Below, piece after piece: positions 27,938 to 36,474 of a stretch of DNA of 64,000 bases; position 1 is the first letter of the stretch, and each line of letters starts with the position of its first letter. Source of the stretch: Rohdeia mirabilis (lineage in GTDB: Bacteria > Planctomycetota > UBA1135 > GCA-002686595); assembly GCA_007750655.1 (NCBI GenBank), contig CP036290.1, positions 2,852,001 to 2,916,000 on the forward strand. The letters run 5' to 3'. A program made the translations under genes and the position numbers. The notes under the pieces were generated by a model. That model was given only the letters and a program-made list of their open reading frames with translations. It ran no database searches and was not told where the DNA came from.

Positions 27938-29713
27938 GTGCGTACTCTCGAAACTGCCTCGTACCTGGCACTCGCGGCCAGCCTATTGACCACGTCCGTC
28001 CACGCGTCCGCATCGTCGAGCGACTCGATGGCGAAGGCGCTTCCCGGTTGGGAAGTCAGCTCTCCGCTGTTGACGATCGGTGAGACTCTCACCGGAACGA
28101 CCGGTGCCCTCAACCCGAGTTCGGCCGGCAGCTACACCCCCGTCGGCGTGCTGGACGGCTTGGCCGCCTACCGCTTGAACAAGGACACCGTCCGCGTCTT
28201 CGCGAACCACGAGCTGCTCAGCTTCCGCGGCAACTCCTACGAGGTCGGCAACGGCCAAGGCGGCGTGTTCACGATGACCGGCGCCCGCGTGTCGTACTTC
28301 GACATCGACCGCGCGACGCGCCAGATCGTCGACGGCGGCCTCGCGTTCGACCGGATCTACGACGCCAATGGCGACGCCGCCACGGACACGAGCTTCCTGA
28401 CCGAGGGCTTCGGCGGCCTCGGACGTCTCTGCTCGGCCAACCTCGTCGAGGGCGGCAAGCTGAACTTCGTCGACACGATCTTCTTCACGGGCGAAGAGGA
28501 CGGAACGGCCTTCAACCCCATCGGTGGCGCGGAGTGGGCGCTCGACGCCGATTCGGGCGACCTGTGGCAACTGCCCTGGCTGGGCCGCGGCGCCTGGGAG
28601 AACGTCACTCCGCTGAACGCGAAGAAGTTCAACAACGACCTCTTCCCGCAGTTCCCCTTCCTGAACAAGATTCTCAACAAGATCGCTCAGAGCAGCTACG
28701 TCGCGGTCGCCCTGTCGGACGACTCGTCGCCCTTCGACTTCGATGGCGACGGCATCGCTGAAGCGGCTCCGATGTTCCTGTACGTGGGCAAGAAGTACTG
28801 GTTCGGCGACTTCGTCGAGCGCAACGGCCTGGCCTACGGCGACCTGTACGTGTGGGTCGCGAAGAATGGAGCCCGCTCGCCGCTCGACTTCAACGGGAGC
28901 GGAACGCTGAAGGGATCGTGGGTCCAGATCGACAACTCGCCCAACATGGCGGCGAAGTCGGTCGACGGCTCGACGGGCTACGACGAGTTCGGATTCCCGA
29001 CCCAGGCGAACCTCTGGCTGCAGGCCGACGCCCTCGGCGCGTTCCAGTTCTCCCGCCCCGAGGACGTCGCGGTCAACCCGCACGACAGGACCGAGTTCGT
29101 CCTGGCCTCGACGGGCGTCGATGACTTCGCCGTCGATCCTGTCACCGGGGACGGCGTGGACACCTTCGGGACGCTCTACAGCTTCGACACGAACTTCAAG
29201 ACGATGAAGTGCAAGGTCACGATCATCTACGACGGTGACGCCGACCCCACCCGCGCCCTGCGCTCGCCCGACAACCTCGAGTGGTCGGCCGACGGCATGA
29301 TCTACGTCCAGGAGGACCGCGCGGAGACGGACACTCTGGCGAGCATGGAGCCCCTCTTCGGCCCGGGGGCCGTCAACCCCAACGAGGCGGGCATCGTGCG
29401 GGTGGATCCGACCACGGGTGCCACCGAGCGCATCGTGAACATCGATCGCAGCGTGGTCCTCGACGGCTCGCTCCTCGATCCGACGCTCGCGGTCGACGTG
29501 GACGCCGGGGTGACCGGCGCCTGGGAGAGCTCTGGCATCGTCGACGTGTCCAAGCTCTTCGGTGAGGACGCCGGAACACTGTTCCTGTTCGACGTCCAGG
29601 CCCACGGGCTCGAGGACCAGGAGCAGTTCAACCCGAGCTCGCGCCTGCGCGACGACGACTTGGTCGAAGGCGGCCAGTTGCTCTTCCTCGAGAAGAAGTC
29701 GTCGACGCCCTGA
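27938..29713 (+). CDS. PhoX/DUF839-like secreted phosphatase
   Basis: 591 residues from GTG 27938, fixed by the strong Shine-Dalgarno. A signal peptide (SYLALAASLLTTSVHA) is followed by a PhoX-like propeller: VFANHEL near residue 88, IFFTGEEDG, FSRPEDVAVNP and LRSPDNLEWSADGMIYVQED, which are the recurring acidic, metal-binding phrases of DUF839/PhoX proteins. PhoX-type alkaline phosphatases use Ca and Fe and release phosphate from organic esters outside the cell. A role in phosphate supply is inferred. It is a monocistronic unit with a leader hairpin and a terminator. Confidence 0.8.
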   Translation: MRTLETASYLALAASLLTTSVHASASSSDSMAKALPGWEVSSPLLTIGETLTGTTGALNPSSAGSYTPVGVLDGLAAYRLNKDTVRVFANHELLSFRGNSYEVGNGQGGVFTMTGARVSYFDIDRATRQIVDGGLAFDRIYDANGDAATDTSFLTEGFGGLGRLCSANLVEGGKLNFVDTIFFTGEEDGTAFNPIGGAEWALDADSGDLWQLPWLGRGAWENVTPLNAKKFNNDLFPQFPFLNKILNKIAQSSYVAVALSDDSSPFDFDGDGIAEAAPMFLYVGKKYWFGDFVERNGLAYGDLYVWVAKNGARSPLDFNGSGTLKGSWVQIDNSPNMAAKSVDGSTGYDEFGFPTQANLWLQADALGAFQFSRPEDVAVNPHDRTEFVLASTGVDDFAVDPVTGDGVDTFGTLYSFDTNFKTMKCKVTIIYDGDADPTRALRSPDNLEWSADGMIYVQEDRAETDTLASMEPLFGPGAVNPNEAGIVRVDPTTGATERIVNIDRSVVLDGSLLDPTLAVDVDAGVTGAWESSGIVDVSKLFGEDAGTLFLFDVQAHGLEDQEQFNPSSRLRDDDLVEGGQLLFLEKKSSTP

Positions 29714-29760
29714 TGAACCGAGGCCCCCGTGCGCGATACTGGGCGCGGGGAGAGAAAACC

Positions 29761-29800
29761 GGCGCTCCGACTCCTCGCGGAGTCGGGGCGCCACTTTCTT
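29761..29800 (+). terminator. Intrinsic terminator after the PhoX-like gene
   Basis: A 14-bp stem (ggcgctccgactcc / ggagtcggggcgcc, one mismatch) with TCGC loop at 29761-29792, followed by actttctt. It is the best intrinsic terminator in the window and separates this gene from the convergent iadA. Confidence 0.8.
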
Positions 29801-29803
29801 GTC

Positions 29804-29855
29804 CGGGCCGAGGCTCTTGTCCGCGACGGTCCTCTTGTCCGCGAAGGTCTCTGTG
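29804..29855. repeat. Short spaced repeat of tcttgtccg
   Basis: The block (t)cttgtccg recurs at about 17-base spacing around 29799, 29816 and 29832, with a weaker tgtgtccc after it. It lies between the terminator and the 3' end of iadA. Meaning unknown; possibly remnants of slippage. Confidence 0.4.
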
Positions 29856-29903
29856 TCCCGTCGAGCCCGTGGCGGTTCAGCGATCGAACCCGCGCCGCGC
29901 GAC

Positions 29904-31100
29904 TCAGAACGGATCGGCGCGCACCAGTTCGCCCGCTGCGACGAAGCGCTCGCCGCCGCACCAGACCTCGTCCACCGCGTGGCTCCGATCGGCGAGCACC
30001 ACCAGGTCGGCGCGCCCGCCCACCGTCACCGATCCGCGCCCCTCGAGTCGCAGCAGGCGCGCGGGATTCGTGGTGAGGCCCGGCAGGACGTCGGCGAGCT
30101 CGTACCCACCCTCGAGCAGGTTCGCCAGCAGCGCGGGCAGCGTGCTCGCGCGGCCCACGTCGACGTGCGTGACGGTGCCCTCGGCGTCGAACACGGGCAG
30201 ACACCCGCCGCCGTCCGAGCTCACCGTCCAACCGTTCTTCGGCACCCGGCCCGCCGCCACCCCCGCGAGCACCTGGCGCACGGCGAAGCTCGCGGGCAGG
30301 TCCGCGTCGGGTCCGTCGGGCACCTGAGCGCCGTCCTCGGGCGACGCGGTGATGTCGACCACCACGCCGCGCGCCGTCAGCTCGAGCGCCTCCTCGAACA
30401 GAGCGCGCCTGCGGTTGACGTGGGTCGGGTTGAACGTGCGCGCCGGCAGCTCGGTCCCGTCCAGCGCGCGCCGCACCAGTTCGAGCCCGCGCACGCCGTC
30501 CCCCAGGTGCAAGTGGCAGATGCCGGCCTTCCCGGTCATCAATCCAGCGGTGTGGACCTCGCTCGCGACGCGCAGGAACTCGTCGTAGGTCGGCTGGCTC
30601 GAGCGGTGGTCGCTGATCGCCAACTCGCCGAAACCGAGGATCGGATCCACGTGGACGATGTCGCCGCGGATCGACCCGGTCAGCGTCGTCGGCGGCAGGT
30701 GGTAGCCGCCCGTGTGACAGAACGCTCCGAGTCCCTGGGCACGCAGTCCGTACACCGCGTTCACGAGCTGGCCCGTCGTTCGCACACAGTCGTCGGTGCC
30801 GAGCAGGCCGACCACGGTCGTCACGCCGGCGGTCACGAAGGCCCCGGCCTGCTGCGGCGGCACGCTCGAGCCGTAGCCGGACTCGCCGCCGCCGCCCGTG
30901 ACGTGCGCGTGTCCGTCGACGAAGCCTGGAACGAGGCGCCGACCGCCCAGTTCGGTGACCCGCACGTCGAGCGCCGCTGGAAGCTCGGGACGCTCGGCTC
31001 CGATCCACAGGACGCGACCGCCGCCGACGAGCAGATGACGCCGACCGACGTGCTGCGGCGCGTAGAGGTCGGCGTCCGTGATGAGTTCGAGAGTGGGCAT
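29904..31100 (-). CDS. iadA: Isoaspartyl dipeptidase (beta-aspartyl dipeptidase), M38
   Basis: 398 residues from ATG 31100; a GTG four codons upstream is possible. The sequence follows IadA closely: HAH metal ligands His64 and His66 in VDGHAHVTGGGGE, VTTVVGLLGTD, FGELAISDHRSS, the Gly-Lys phrase LMTGKAGICHLHLGDG, PTHVNRRRALFEEA, and the catalytic Asp in SSDGGG. It hydrolyses beta-aspartyl dipeptides. Immediately upstream on the same strand are a YfcC-type carrier and a cyanophycinase, whose product beta-Asp-Arg is a substrate of this enzyme class. Confidence 0.93.
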   Translation of the reverse strand: MPTLELITDADLYAPQHVGRRHLLVGGGRVLWIGAERPELPAALDVRVTELGGRRLVPGFVDGHAHVTGGGGESGYGSSVPPQQAGAFVTAGVTTVVGLLGTDDCVRTTGQLVNAVYGLRAQGLGAFCHTGGYHLPPTTLTGSIRGDIVHVDPILGFGELAISDHRSSQPTYDEFLRVASEVHTAGLMTGKAGICHLHLGDGVRGLELVRRALDGTELPARTFNPTHVNRRRALFEEALELTARGVVVDITASPEDGAQVPDGPDADLPASFAVRQVLAGVAAGRVPKNGWTVSSDGGGCLPVFDAEGTVTHVDVGRASTLPALLANLLEGGYELADVLPGLTTNPARLLRLEGRGSVTVGGRADLVVLADRSHAVDEVWCGGERFVAAGELVRADPF

Positions 31101-31128
31101 GGTCGGGTTCACGAGGAAGCGCCGCGGC

Positions 31129-32760
31129 TCAGCGCAGCCAGGCCTGCGGGACGTTCAGCGCCACGACGAGGAGAACGGCCGCAATGACGTGCAGGAGGAG
31201 GATCAGCTTCCAGACCCAGCGCACCCACACGGACCAGGGCACGCGCGCCGCACCGAGCACCCCCATCAGCACCGCCGACGTCGGAATCAGCATGTTGCCG
31301 AACCCGTCGCCGAACTGGAACGCCAACACGCCGACCTGACGGTCCATCGCGAGGATGTCGCACAGAGGCGTCATCACCGGCATGGTCAACGCCGCCTGTC
31401 CGGAGCCCGAGGGCACGAAGAAGTTCACGACGGCCTGGCCGCCCATGATCAGGGTCGCGGCGACCGGTTGGGAGAGTTGCTCGAGCGGCGCCGCGAGCGC
31501 CATCAGTACGGTGTCGAGCACCTGCCCGGCCTCGAGCACTTGGAGCACGCCCGCCGAGAGCGCGATGATCAGCGCCGGCTCGACCATGGTCGCCGCGCCG
31601 TCCTTGAACTCGCTCGCGATGCGCGCCGTGCCGAAGCCGCCGAGGAATCCGCCCAGGACTCCGGCCACGACGAACAACGCCGCCATCTCGGTGATGTACC
31701 AGTCCCAGACGGCGACACCGACGCCCGAGAACACGAGCGTCCCCAGAGCGACCAGCACCACCGACCAGTCGCGCAGCGAGAGTCCGGTGTGTCCGACGTC
31801 CCCGCCTTCGAGCCGCTCGCGCCAGCGCGCGTCGAGGGCCGCCGTGGGCGACCGCGACGGATCGCGCCTGACCCGCGCCGCCCACCACATGGCGAAGAGT
31901 GCGGCGGTGGCGGTGACGAGGAACCAGCTCACGACGCGGAAGGCGAGCGCGCTCGGGTAGGGCAGTTCGGCGATGCTCGTCGCGACACCGATCGTGAACG
32001 GGTTGAAGAACGCGCCCGCGAATCCGACCTGCGACGCGAGGTAGCACATCGTGATCCCGGTCAGCGTGTCGTAGCCGAGGCGGATCGCGAGCGGGATCGT
32101 CACGAGGACGAACGCGATCGTGCTCTCCCCCATGCCGAAGGTCGCGCCGCACGCGCTGAACAGGAAGATCGAGGCCGGCACGATCAACAGGCGCGCGCGA
32201 CCGTCCCCGAGGGTCGTGACGCCGCTGACGAGCGCCCGGTCGATCGCCCCGGTGGCGAGGAGCACGCCGAACGCGGCTCCGATCATCAAGACGAAGCCGA
32301 TCACCGACGCTCGCGCCTCGAAGCCACTGATCGGCGCAAGTGCCACGGCCCGCGCGGCGACCGAGACCTTCTCGCCGAACGAGCGCGGATCCTCGTCGCT
32401 CAACCGCCGGTAGGTGTTCGGAACGATCGTGTCGCGCGTCAGCCCGGGTCGCGGCACGAGCACGCGCGTGCCCGGAACGAGCGCGGCGACCGGCTGCGAC
32501 GTGCTCGCGTCGAGCACGGCGCCCAGCTTCGTGTCGGCGGGCGCGCCGGTGGCCGCGAGCAGTGCGTCGAGCGTCTCGCCCTCGGCCACCACGTGCGGCT
32601 TCAACTGCGTCAGCGTGCGCGTCTCGCGCGCGTACTCACCGCGCGGCAGGAACAGCGTCGCGAGGGCCGACAGCAGCAGGATGGCGCCCAGGATCACGAG
32701 CGTCCCGGGCATCCTTCCGACCGCCGGCGCCGGCGAACCCTCCGACGTGTCCGCCGCCAT
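31129..32760 (-). CDS. YfcC/DcuC-family amino acid or dipeptide carrier with LysM-like insert
   Basis: 543 residues with about 12 hydrophobic helices. Conserved signatures of the YfcC family include FSACGATFGMGEST, FFNPFTIGVATSIAELP and FFVPSGSGQAALTMPVM, so it is a secondary transporter in the inner membrane. An unusual loop between the first helix and the second (about residues 50-95) reads HVVAEGETLDALLAAT, a LysM-like phrase, probably outside the membrane. It overlaps the cyanophycinase stop (TGATG) and is followed by iadA after 28 bases, so it likely moves arginine or dipeptides in cyanophycin use. Confidence 0.8.
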   Translation of the reverse strand: MAADTSEGSPAPAVGRMPGTLVILGAILLLSALATLFLPRGEYARETRTLTQLKPHVVAEGETLDALLAATGAPADTKLGAVLDASTSQPVAALVPGTRVLVPRPGLTRDTIVPNTYRRLSDEDPRSFGEKVSVAARAVALAPISGFEARASVIGFVLMIGAAFGVLLATGAIDRALVSGVTTLGDGRARLLIVPASIFLFSACGATFGMGESTIAFVLVTIPLAIRLGYDTLTGITMCYLASQVGFAGAFFNPFTIGVATSIAELPYPSALAFRVVSWFLVTATAALFAMWWAARVRRDPSRSPTAALDARWRERLEGGDVGHTGLSLRDWSVVLVALGTLVFSGVGVAVWDWYITEMAALFVVAGVLGGFLGGFGTARIASEFKDGAATMVEPALIIALSAGVLQVLEAGQVLDTVLMALAAPLEQLSQPVAATLIMGGQAVVNFFVPSGSGQAALTMPVMTPLCDILAMDRQVGVLAFQFGDGFGNMLIPTSAVLMGVLGAARVPWSVWVRWVWKLILLLHVIAAVLLVVALNVPQAWLR

Positions 32761-33968
32761 CAGCGCCGGTTCCTCGCGCGCGCCGCCGACACCGCGTCCG
32801 CGTCGACCTCGAGGTCGAGGAGGACGCCGGTGGCGGAGAACCCGACGAGCGTCGCGTCACCGGTCACGAAGCGCGTGTCGGCGTCGGCGCGCACGACGAG
32901 GGCGATGCCGTCGAGTTCGGCGCGCTGGGGCGTGGTGGGGTCGGTCGACAGCCGCTCCACGAGGTGTGTCAGGGTGTCGTCGCCGAAGGGCTCGAGCGGG
33001 ACGAACGAGCGCGCGTCGAAGCGGTCGAGCGGCTCGAGCGCGCGCTTGTGGCCGGCGAGGACGACCGCGCCCGTGGCGAAGTCGATCGTGTCGCCCGTCG
33101 ACAGGAGCGCCACGCGCAACCCGCGGCGCGAGCGCCCGTCGCGTTCGAGATCGCGCGCATCGATCTGCAGCACGGCGCGTTCGCCGAGCGGGCGCCCGCT
33201 CCGACCTTCGAGGTCGACCGCGAGCGCACAGTTGTCGGCGATCCCCCACCCGAAGCGCGTGTCCGTCTCCTCGAGGGCGACCGCCAGACGACCGATCCGC
33301 CCGCGCCGCAGGAAGTGCTGGTCGACCAGACCGAACGGGAAGAAGCCCATCCCGAGGCCGAGCTCGAAACGGCCGCCCGCGGTTCCGTCGAGCAGCGCGG
33401 CGCGACTGGTGCCGCCGACGATCATCGGATCGCTCATCATCGCTGCACCGGCGCTCGAACCGGCCACGCGGCCACCGCGCCGCAGCACATGGACCATGGC
33501 TCGATAGGCGGGCGTGTCGACGCCGAGCGGACGGAAGACCGCCGTGATGCGCGACTGGTCGCCGCCGGTGAACCAGAGCGCATCGGCGTCGCGGATCGGG
33601 TCGACGTAGTGCGGGTCGTCGGCGCGCTCGGGCGTCGTGTGGAGGATCTCGAGCACCTCGATCGACTGGCCGAAGTCCGCGTGGGCGGCGAGGTCCTCGA
33701 CCGTGCCCGGACCGCTCTCCTCGGGAACTCCGCTGGCCGTCGGCAGGACGAGCACGCGTTCGCCGGCGCCTTCCGTGAAGGCCGAGAGCACGAGCGCGTT
33801 GTCGGCGCGCAGGCCGCCGCCGACGATCACGAGCTCGCCGCGGTCCCCCGTGGACATCCCGGCACAGGAGCTCGCGAGGCCCAGGAAGCCGGCGAACAGG
33901 ACCTGCGACGAGAAGCGACGCACGCCGCGGAAGAAGGCGCTGCGGGGACGGGTGCGCGAGTCGAGCAT
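32760..33968 (-). CDS. cphB: Cyanophycinase-like S51 peptidase, lipoprotein
   Basis: 402 residues. The N-terminus is hydrophobic, ending LGLASSC (Cys35), suggesting a lipid anchor outside the cytoplasm. Family motifs are LVIVGGG near residues 46-52, ALWFTGGDQSRI (130-141), the nucleophile Ser172 in AGSSAGAAMM, and LGLGMGFFP then VDQHF. These are the S51 cyanophycinase landmarks. It should cut cyanophycin (poly-Asp with Arg side groups) to beta-Asp-Arg. An extracellular form fits scavenging of cyanophycin from other cells. Upstream is NamZ, 109 bases away. Confidence 0.85.
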   Translation of the reverse strand: MLDSRTRPRSAFFRGVRRFSSQVLFAGFLGLASSCAGMSTGDRGELVIVGGGLRADNALVLSAFTEGAGERVLVLPTASGVPEESGPGTVEDLAAHADFGQSIEVLEILHTTPERADDPHYVDPIRDADALWFTGGDQSRITAVFRPLGVDTPAYRAMVHVLRRGGRVAGSSAGAAMMSDPMIVGGTSRAALLDGTAGGRFELGLGMGFFPFGLVDQHFLRRGRIGRLAVALEETDTRFGWGIADNCALAVDLEGRSGRPLGERAVLQIDARDLERDGRSRRGLRVALLSTGDTIDFATGAVVLAGHKRALEPLDRFDARSFVPLEPFGDDTLTHLVERLSTDPTTPQRAELDGIALVVRADADTRFVTGDATLVGFSATGVLLDLEVDADAVSAARARNRR

Positions 33969-34077
33969 GGGGGAGTCGAAGATCGAGGGTCGAGGTCGGA
34001 TGCGAGCGCCCCAGCGGTGTCGGGAGCGGCCGGCGATGATAGCGGCGACCGAGGCTCACACGAGCCGCGCCCGTGGC

Positions 34078-35355
34078 TCAGTCGTAGAGCAGGAACGGCG
34101 CGCGGCGTGCGCGGAACGCAGCGGTCTCGCGCTCCCATGCGGCCCGGACCTCGGCGGTGGGCCGCTGCTCCTCGAGCGCCGCCCGCGTGTCGGCGTCGCC
34201 CAGCAGCCGGTCGTAGCGCGAACGGTCCCAAACCTCCGGGTACAGCTCGCGCAAGCACTGCGCGATCGCGTACCCGAGATCGAGCGAGCGGAAGACCGAC
34301 CGGTCCGTGACGAACAGGTCGAGGCCTTCACAGACCTCGCCCGCGTGGACGCTCGACGCGGGGACGAAGCGCACCGGCGTCGCCGCCACGCCGGGAGTCC
34401 CTTTGGACGCGAACGCGCGCGCCAACCGCGGTCCGTCGATCCAGGGCGCACCGATCCGCTCGAACGGCGTGTCCGTGCCGCGCCCGACGCTGAGGTTGGT
34501 GAACTCGAGCAGGCCGACGCCCGGATAGAAGAGGGCCTGGGAGAGCCGCCGCATGTTGGGCGACGGCGCGGTGAAGACCAGGTCCGTGCGATCCAGCGTC
34601 GCGGCGCGCTGCCACCCTTCCGCGCGCACGACCTCGAGCGCCACGTCGAGTTCGCGCTCGGTGACGAACATCCGCGCCAGCTCTCCCACGGTCAGGCCGT
34701 GACGCACGGGAACTTCGTGGAAGCCCACGAACGAGCGCAGCCCGGCGTCCTGCACGGGCCCCTCGACGAGGTCTCCACCGAGCGGATTCGGCCGGTCGAG
34801 CACGACGAAGGCGACGCCGTGCTCGGCCGCCGCCTCGAGCGCGAGCCCCATCGTCGAGACGTAGGTGTAGAAGCGGCAGCCGATGTCCTGGATGTCGAAC
34901 ACGAGCACGTCGAGGCCTTCCAGCATCGCTGCGGTCGGACGCCGCGTCTCGCCGTACAGGCTGTGCACGACGAGGCCCGTTCCGGCATCGGTGTCGTGAG
35001 CGATCCCCTCCTCGTCGAGCACGCCTTCGAACCCGTGCTCGGGCGAGAACAGCGCGACGAGGTCGACGTTCGGAGCGCGCCACAGGACGTCGACCGTGCG
35101 GCGCCCGTCGCGACACAGCCCGGTGTGGTTCGTGATCAGACCGACGCGGCGATCCGCGAGCGGTGCGAAGTCGTCGCGCTCGAGCACGTCGATGCCGCAC
35201 AGGACCTCGAGGAGTTCGGAGCCGGGCTCCTCGGTCCGCGACGTGTGCGCAGCCGCAGCCGCCCGTGCGGTGGACCTTGGCGGAACGAGGCTCGCGACGA
35301 GGCCGGTGACGACGACGGCGGCGAGGGCGAACGAAGTGGTGACGAGCTGGACCAT
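34078..35355 (-). CDS. namZ: Exo-beta-N-acetylmuramidase NamZ (DUF1343, GH171)
   Basis: 425 residues with an N-terminal export segment (FALAAVVVTGLVASLV). DUF1343 landmarks are all present: CGIDVLERDDFAPLADRRVG, LITNHTGL, LFSPEHGFEG, VFDIQDIGCRFYTYVSTM, VVLDRPNPLGG, and TAPSPNMRRLSQALFYPG with VGRGTDTPFERIGAPW. The family removes terminal MurNAc from peptidoglycan fragments, feeding MurNAc salvage. It shares strand and spacing with cphB, and diverges from the gene at 35497. Its probable downstream enzymes (kinase, MurQ) are encoded about 17 kb away. Confidence 0.9.
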   Translation of the reverse strand: MVQLVTTSFALAAVVVTGLVASLVPPRSTARAAAAAHTSRTEEPGSELLEVLCGIDVLERDDFAPLADRRVGLITNHTGLCRDGRRTVDVLWRAPNVDLVALFSPEHGFEGVLDEEGIAHDTDAGTGLVVHSLYGETRRPTAAMLEGLDVLVFDIQDIGCRFYTYVSTMGLALEAAAEHGVAFVVLDRPNPLGGDLVEGPVQDAGLRSFVGFHEVPVRHGLTVGELARMFVTERELDVALEVVRAEGWQRAATLDRTDLVFTAPSPNMRRLSQALFYPGVGLLEFTNLSVGRGTDTPFERIGAPWIDGPRLARAFASKGTPGVAATPVRFVPASSVHAGEVCEGLDLFVTDRSVFRSLDLGYAIAQCLRELYPEVWDRSRYDRLLGDADTRAALEEQRPTAEVRAAWERETAAFRARRAPFLLYD

Positions 35356-35496
35356 GCCCCCATCGTCCCAGAGCGAAGGGCCCGGAGCGAAGGGCCAGGT
35401 CCTGGCCCCGTCCGCCGCGGCCCGGGCGGCTGCTACCATCCCGCCCCCTCGCGCGTCGCGGGACGCCAACCGTCTCCACTCGATCCCTCGCTTCCC

Positions 35497-36474
35497 ATGC
35501 TCCGCCTCGTCCACGTCGGTCTCGGCCCCCTCGGACGCCGCGTCGCCGACGACCTCGTCGCCCGCGGGCTCGGCCAGGTCGCCGGGGCCGTCGACCTCGC
35601 TCCGAACACCGTCGGGACGATCTTCCACGGCCAGATGATCACCTCGGACCTGGTCGCCGCGCTCGACGCTCCGCACCACGCGGTGATCGTCGCGACCGCC
35701 TCGGACCTCAGGCGCTGTGCGGACACGTTCCGCACGCTCCTCGAACGCGGCGAGACGGTGGTCTCCACCTGCGAAGAGCTGCTCTGGCCCAAGCTGCGGC
35801 ACCCCGAACTGGCGGCGGAGCTCGACGCGCTCGCGAAGCGCACGGGTGGACGGCTGCTCGGCACCGGGATCAATCCGGGCTTCCTGATGGACACGCTGCC
35901 GGTGGTCGCGACCGCGGCGTGCAACGCGGTGCGGCGTGTGGACATCTGGCGCGTGCAGGACGCGACGACGCGGCGCGTGCCGTTCCAGCAGAAGATCGGC
36001 GCGACGCTCGACCGCGAGGCCTTCGCCGCGCGCGAACGGGAAGGCACGCTGCGCCACGTCGGACTGCTCGAGAGTCTCGCCCTGGTCGCGGCGCGCCTCG
36101 GCCTGCGCGTGGAGCGCACCGAGGAGACGCTCGAACCGGTCCTGGCCGAGCGCGAGCTCGTCTGCGACCTGGGCCCGATCCCCGTCGGGAACGCGGCCGG
36201 TGTACGCCAGGTCGGGACCGGCTGGAACGCGGCCGGCGACGTGGTCGTGCGCCTCGAGTTCAAGGCTTCGATCGGCGAAGCCGAGCCCCACGACCGCGTG
36301 CTGGTCGACGGGGATCCGCCGATCGACCTGACGATCGCGGGCGGCGTGCACGGCGACGTGGGCACGAGCGCGATGGTGCTGAACTGCGTGCGTCCGCTGC
36401 TCGACGCCGCGCCGGGACTGCACACGATGGACACGATTCGACTGGCGGGGTTCGACGGCACGAACTCCCGATGA
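35497..36474 (+). CDS. DapB-like NAD(P) dehydrogenase (2,4-diaminopentanoate dehydrogenase type)
   Basis: 325 residues. Rossmann motif GLGPLGRRVADDL at residues 8-20, then VSTCEELLWPKL and TGINPGFLMDTLP, which are characteristic of the DAPDH/Ord branch of the dihydrodipicolinate reductase family. These enzymes work in ornithine or lysine degradation, with NAD(P)H. The stop overlaps the start of the next gene (ATGA), an AONS-like PLP enzyme. The substrate cannot be decided from sequence. Confidence 0.75.
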   Translation: MLRLVHVGLGPLGRRVADDLVARGLGQVAGAVDLAPNTVGTIFHGQMITSDLVAALDAPHHAVIVATASDLRRCADTFRTLLERGETVVSTCEELLWPKLRHPELAAELDALAKRTGGRLLGTGINPGFLMDTLPVVATAACNAVRRVDIWRVQDATTRRVPFQQKIGATLDREAFAAREREGTLRHVGLLESLALVAARLGLRVERTEETLEPVLAERELVCDLGPIPVGNAAGVRQVGTGWNAAGDVVVRLEFKASIGEAEPHDRVLVDGDPPIDLTIAGGVHGDVGTSAMVLNCVRPLLDAAPGLHTMDTIRLAGFDGTNSR

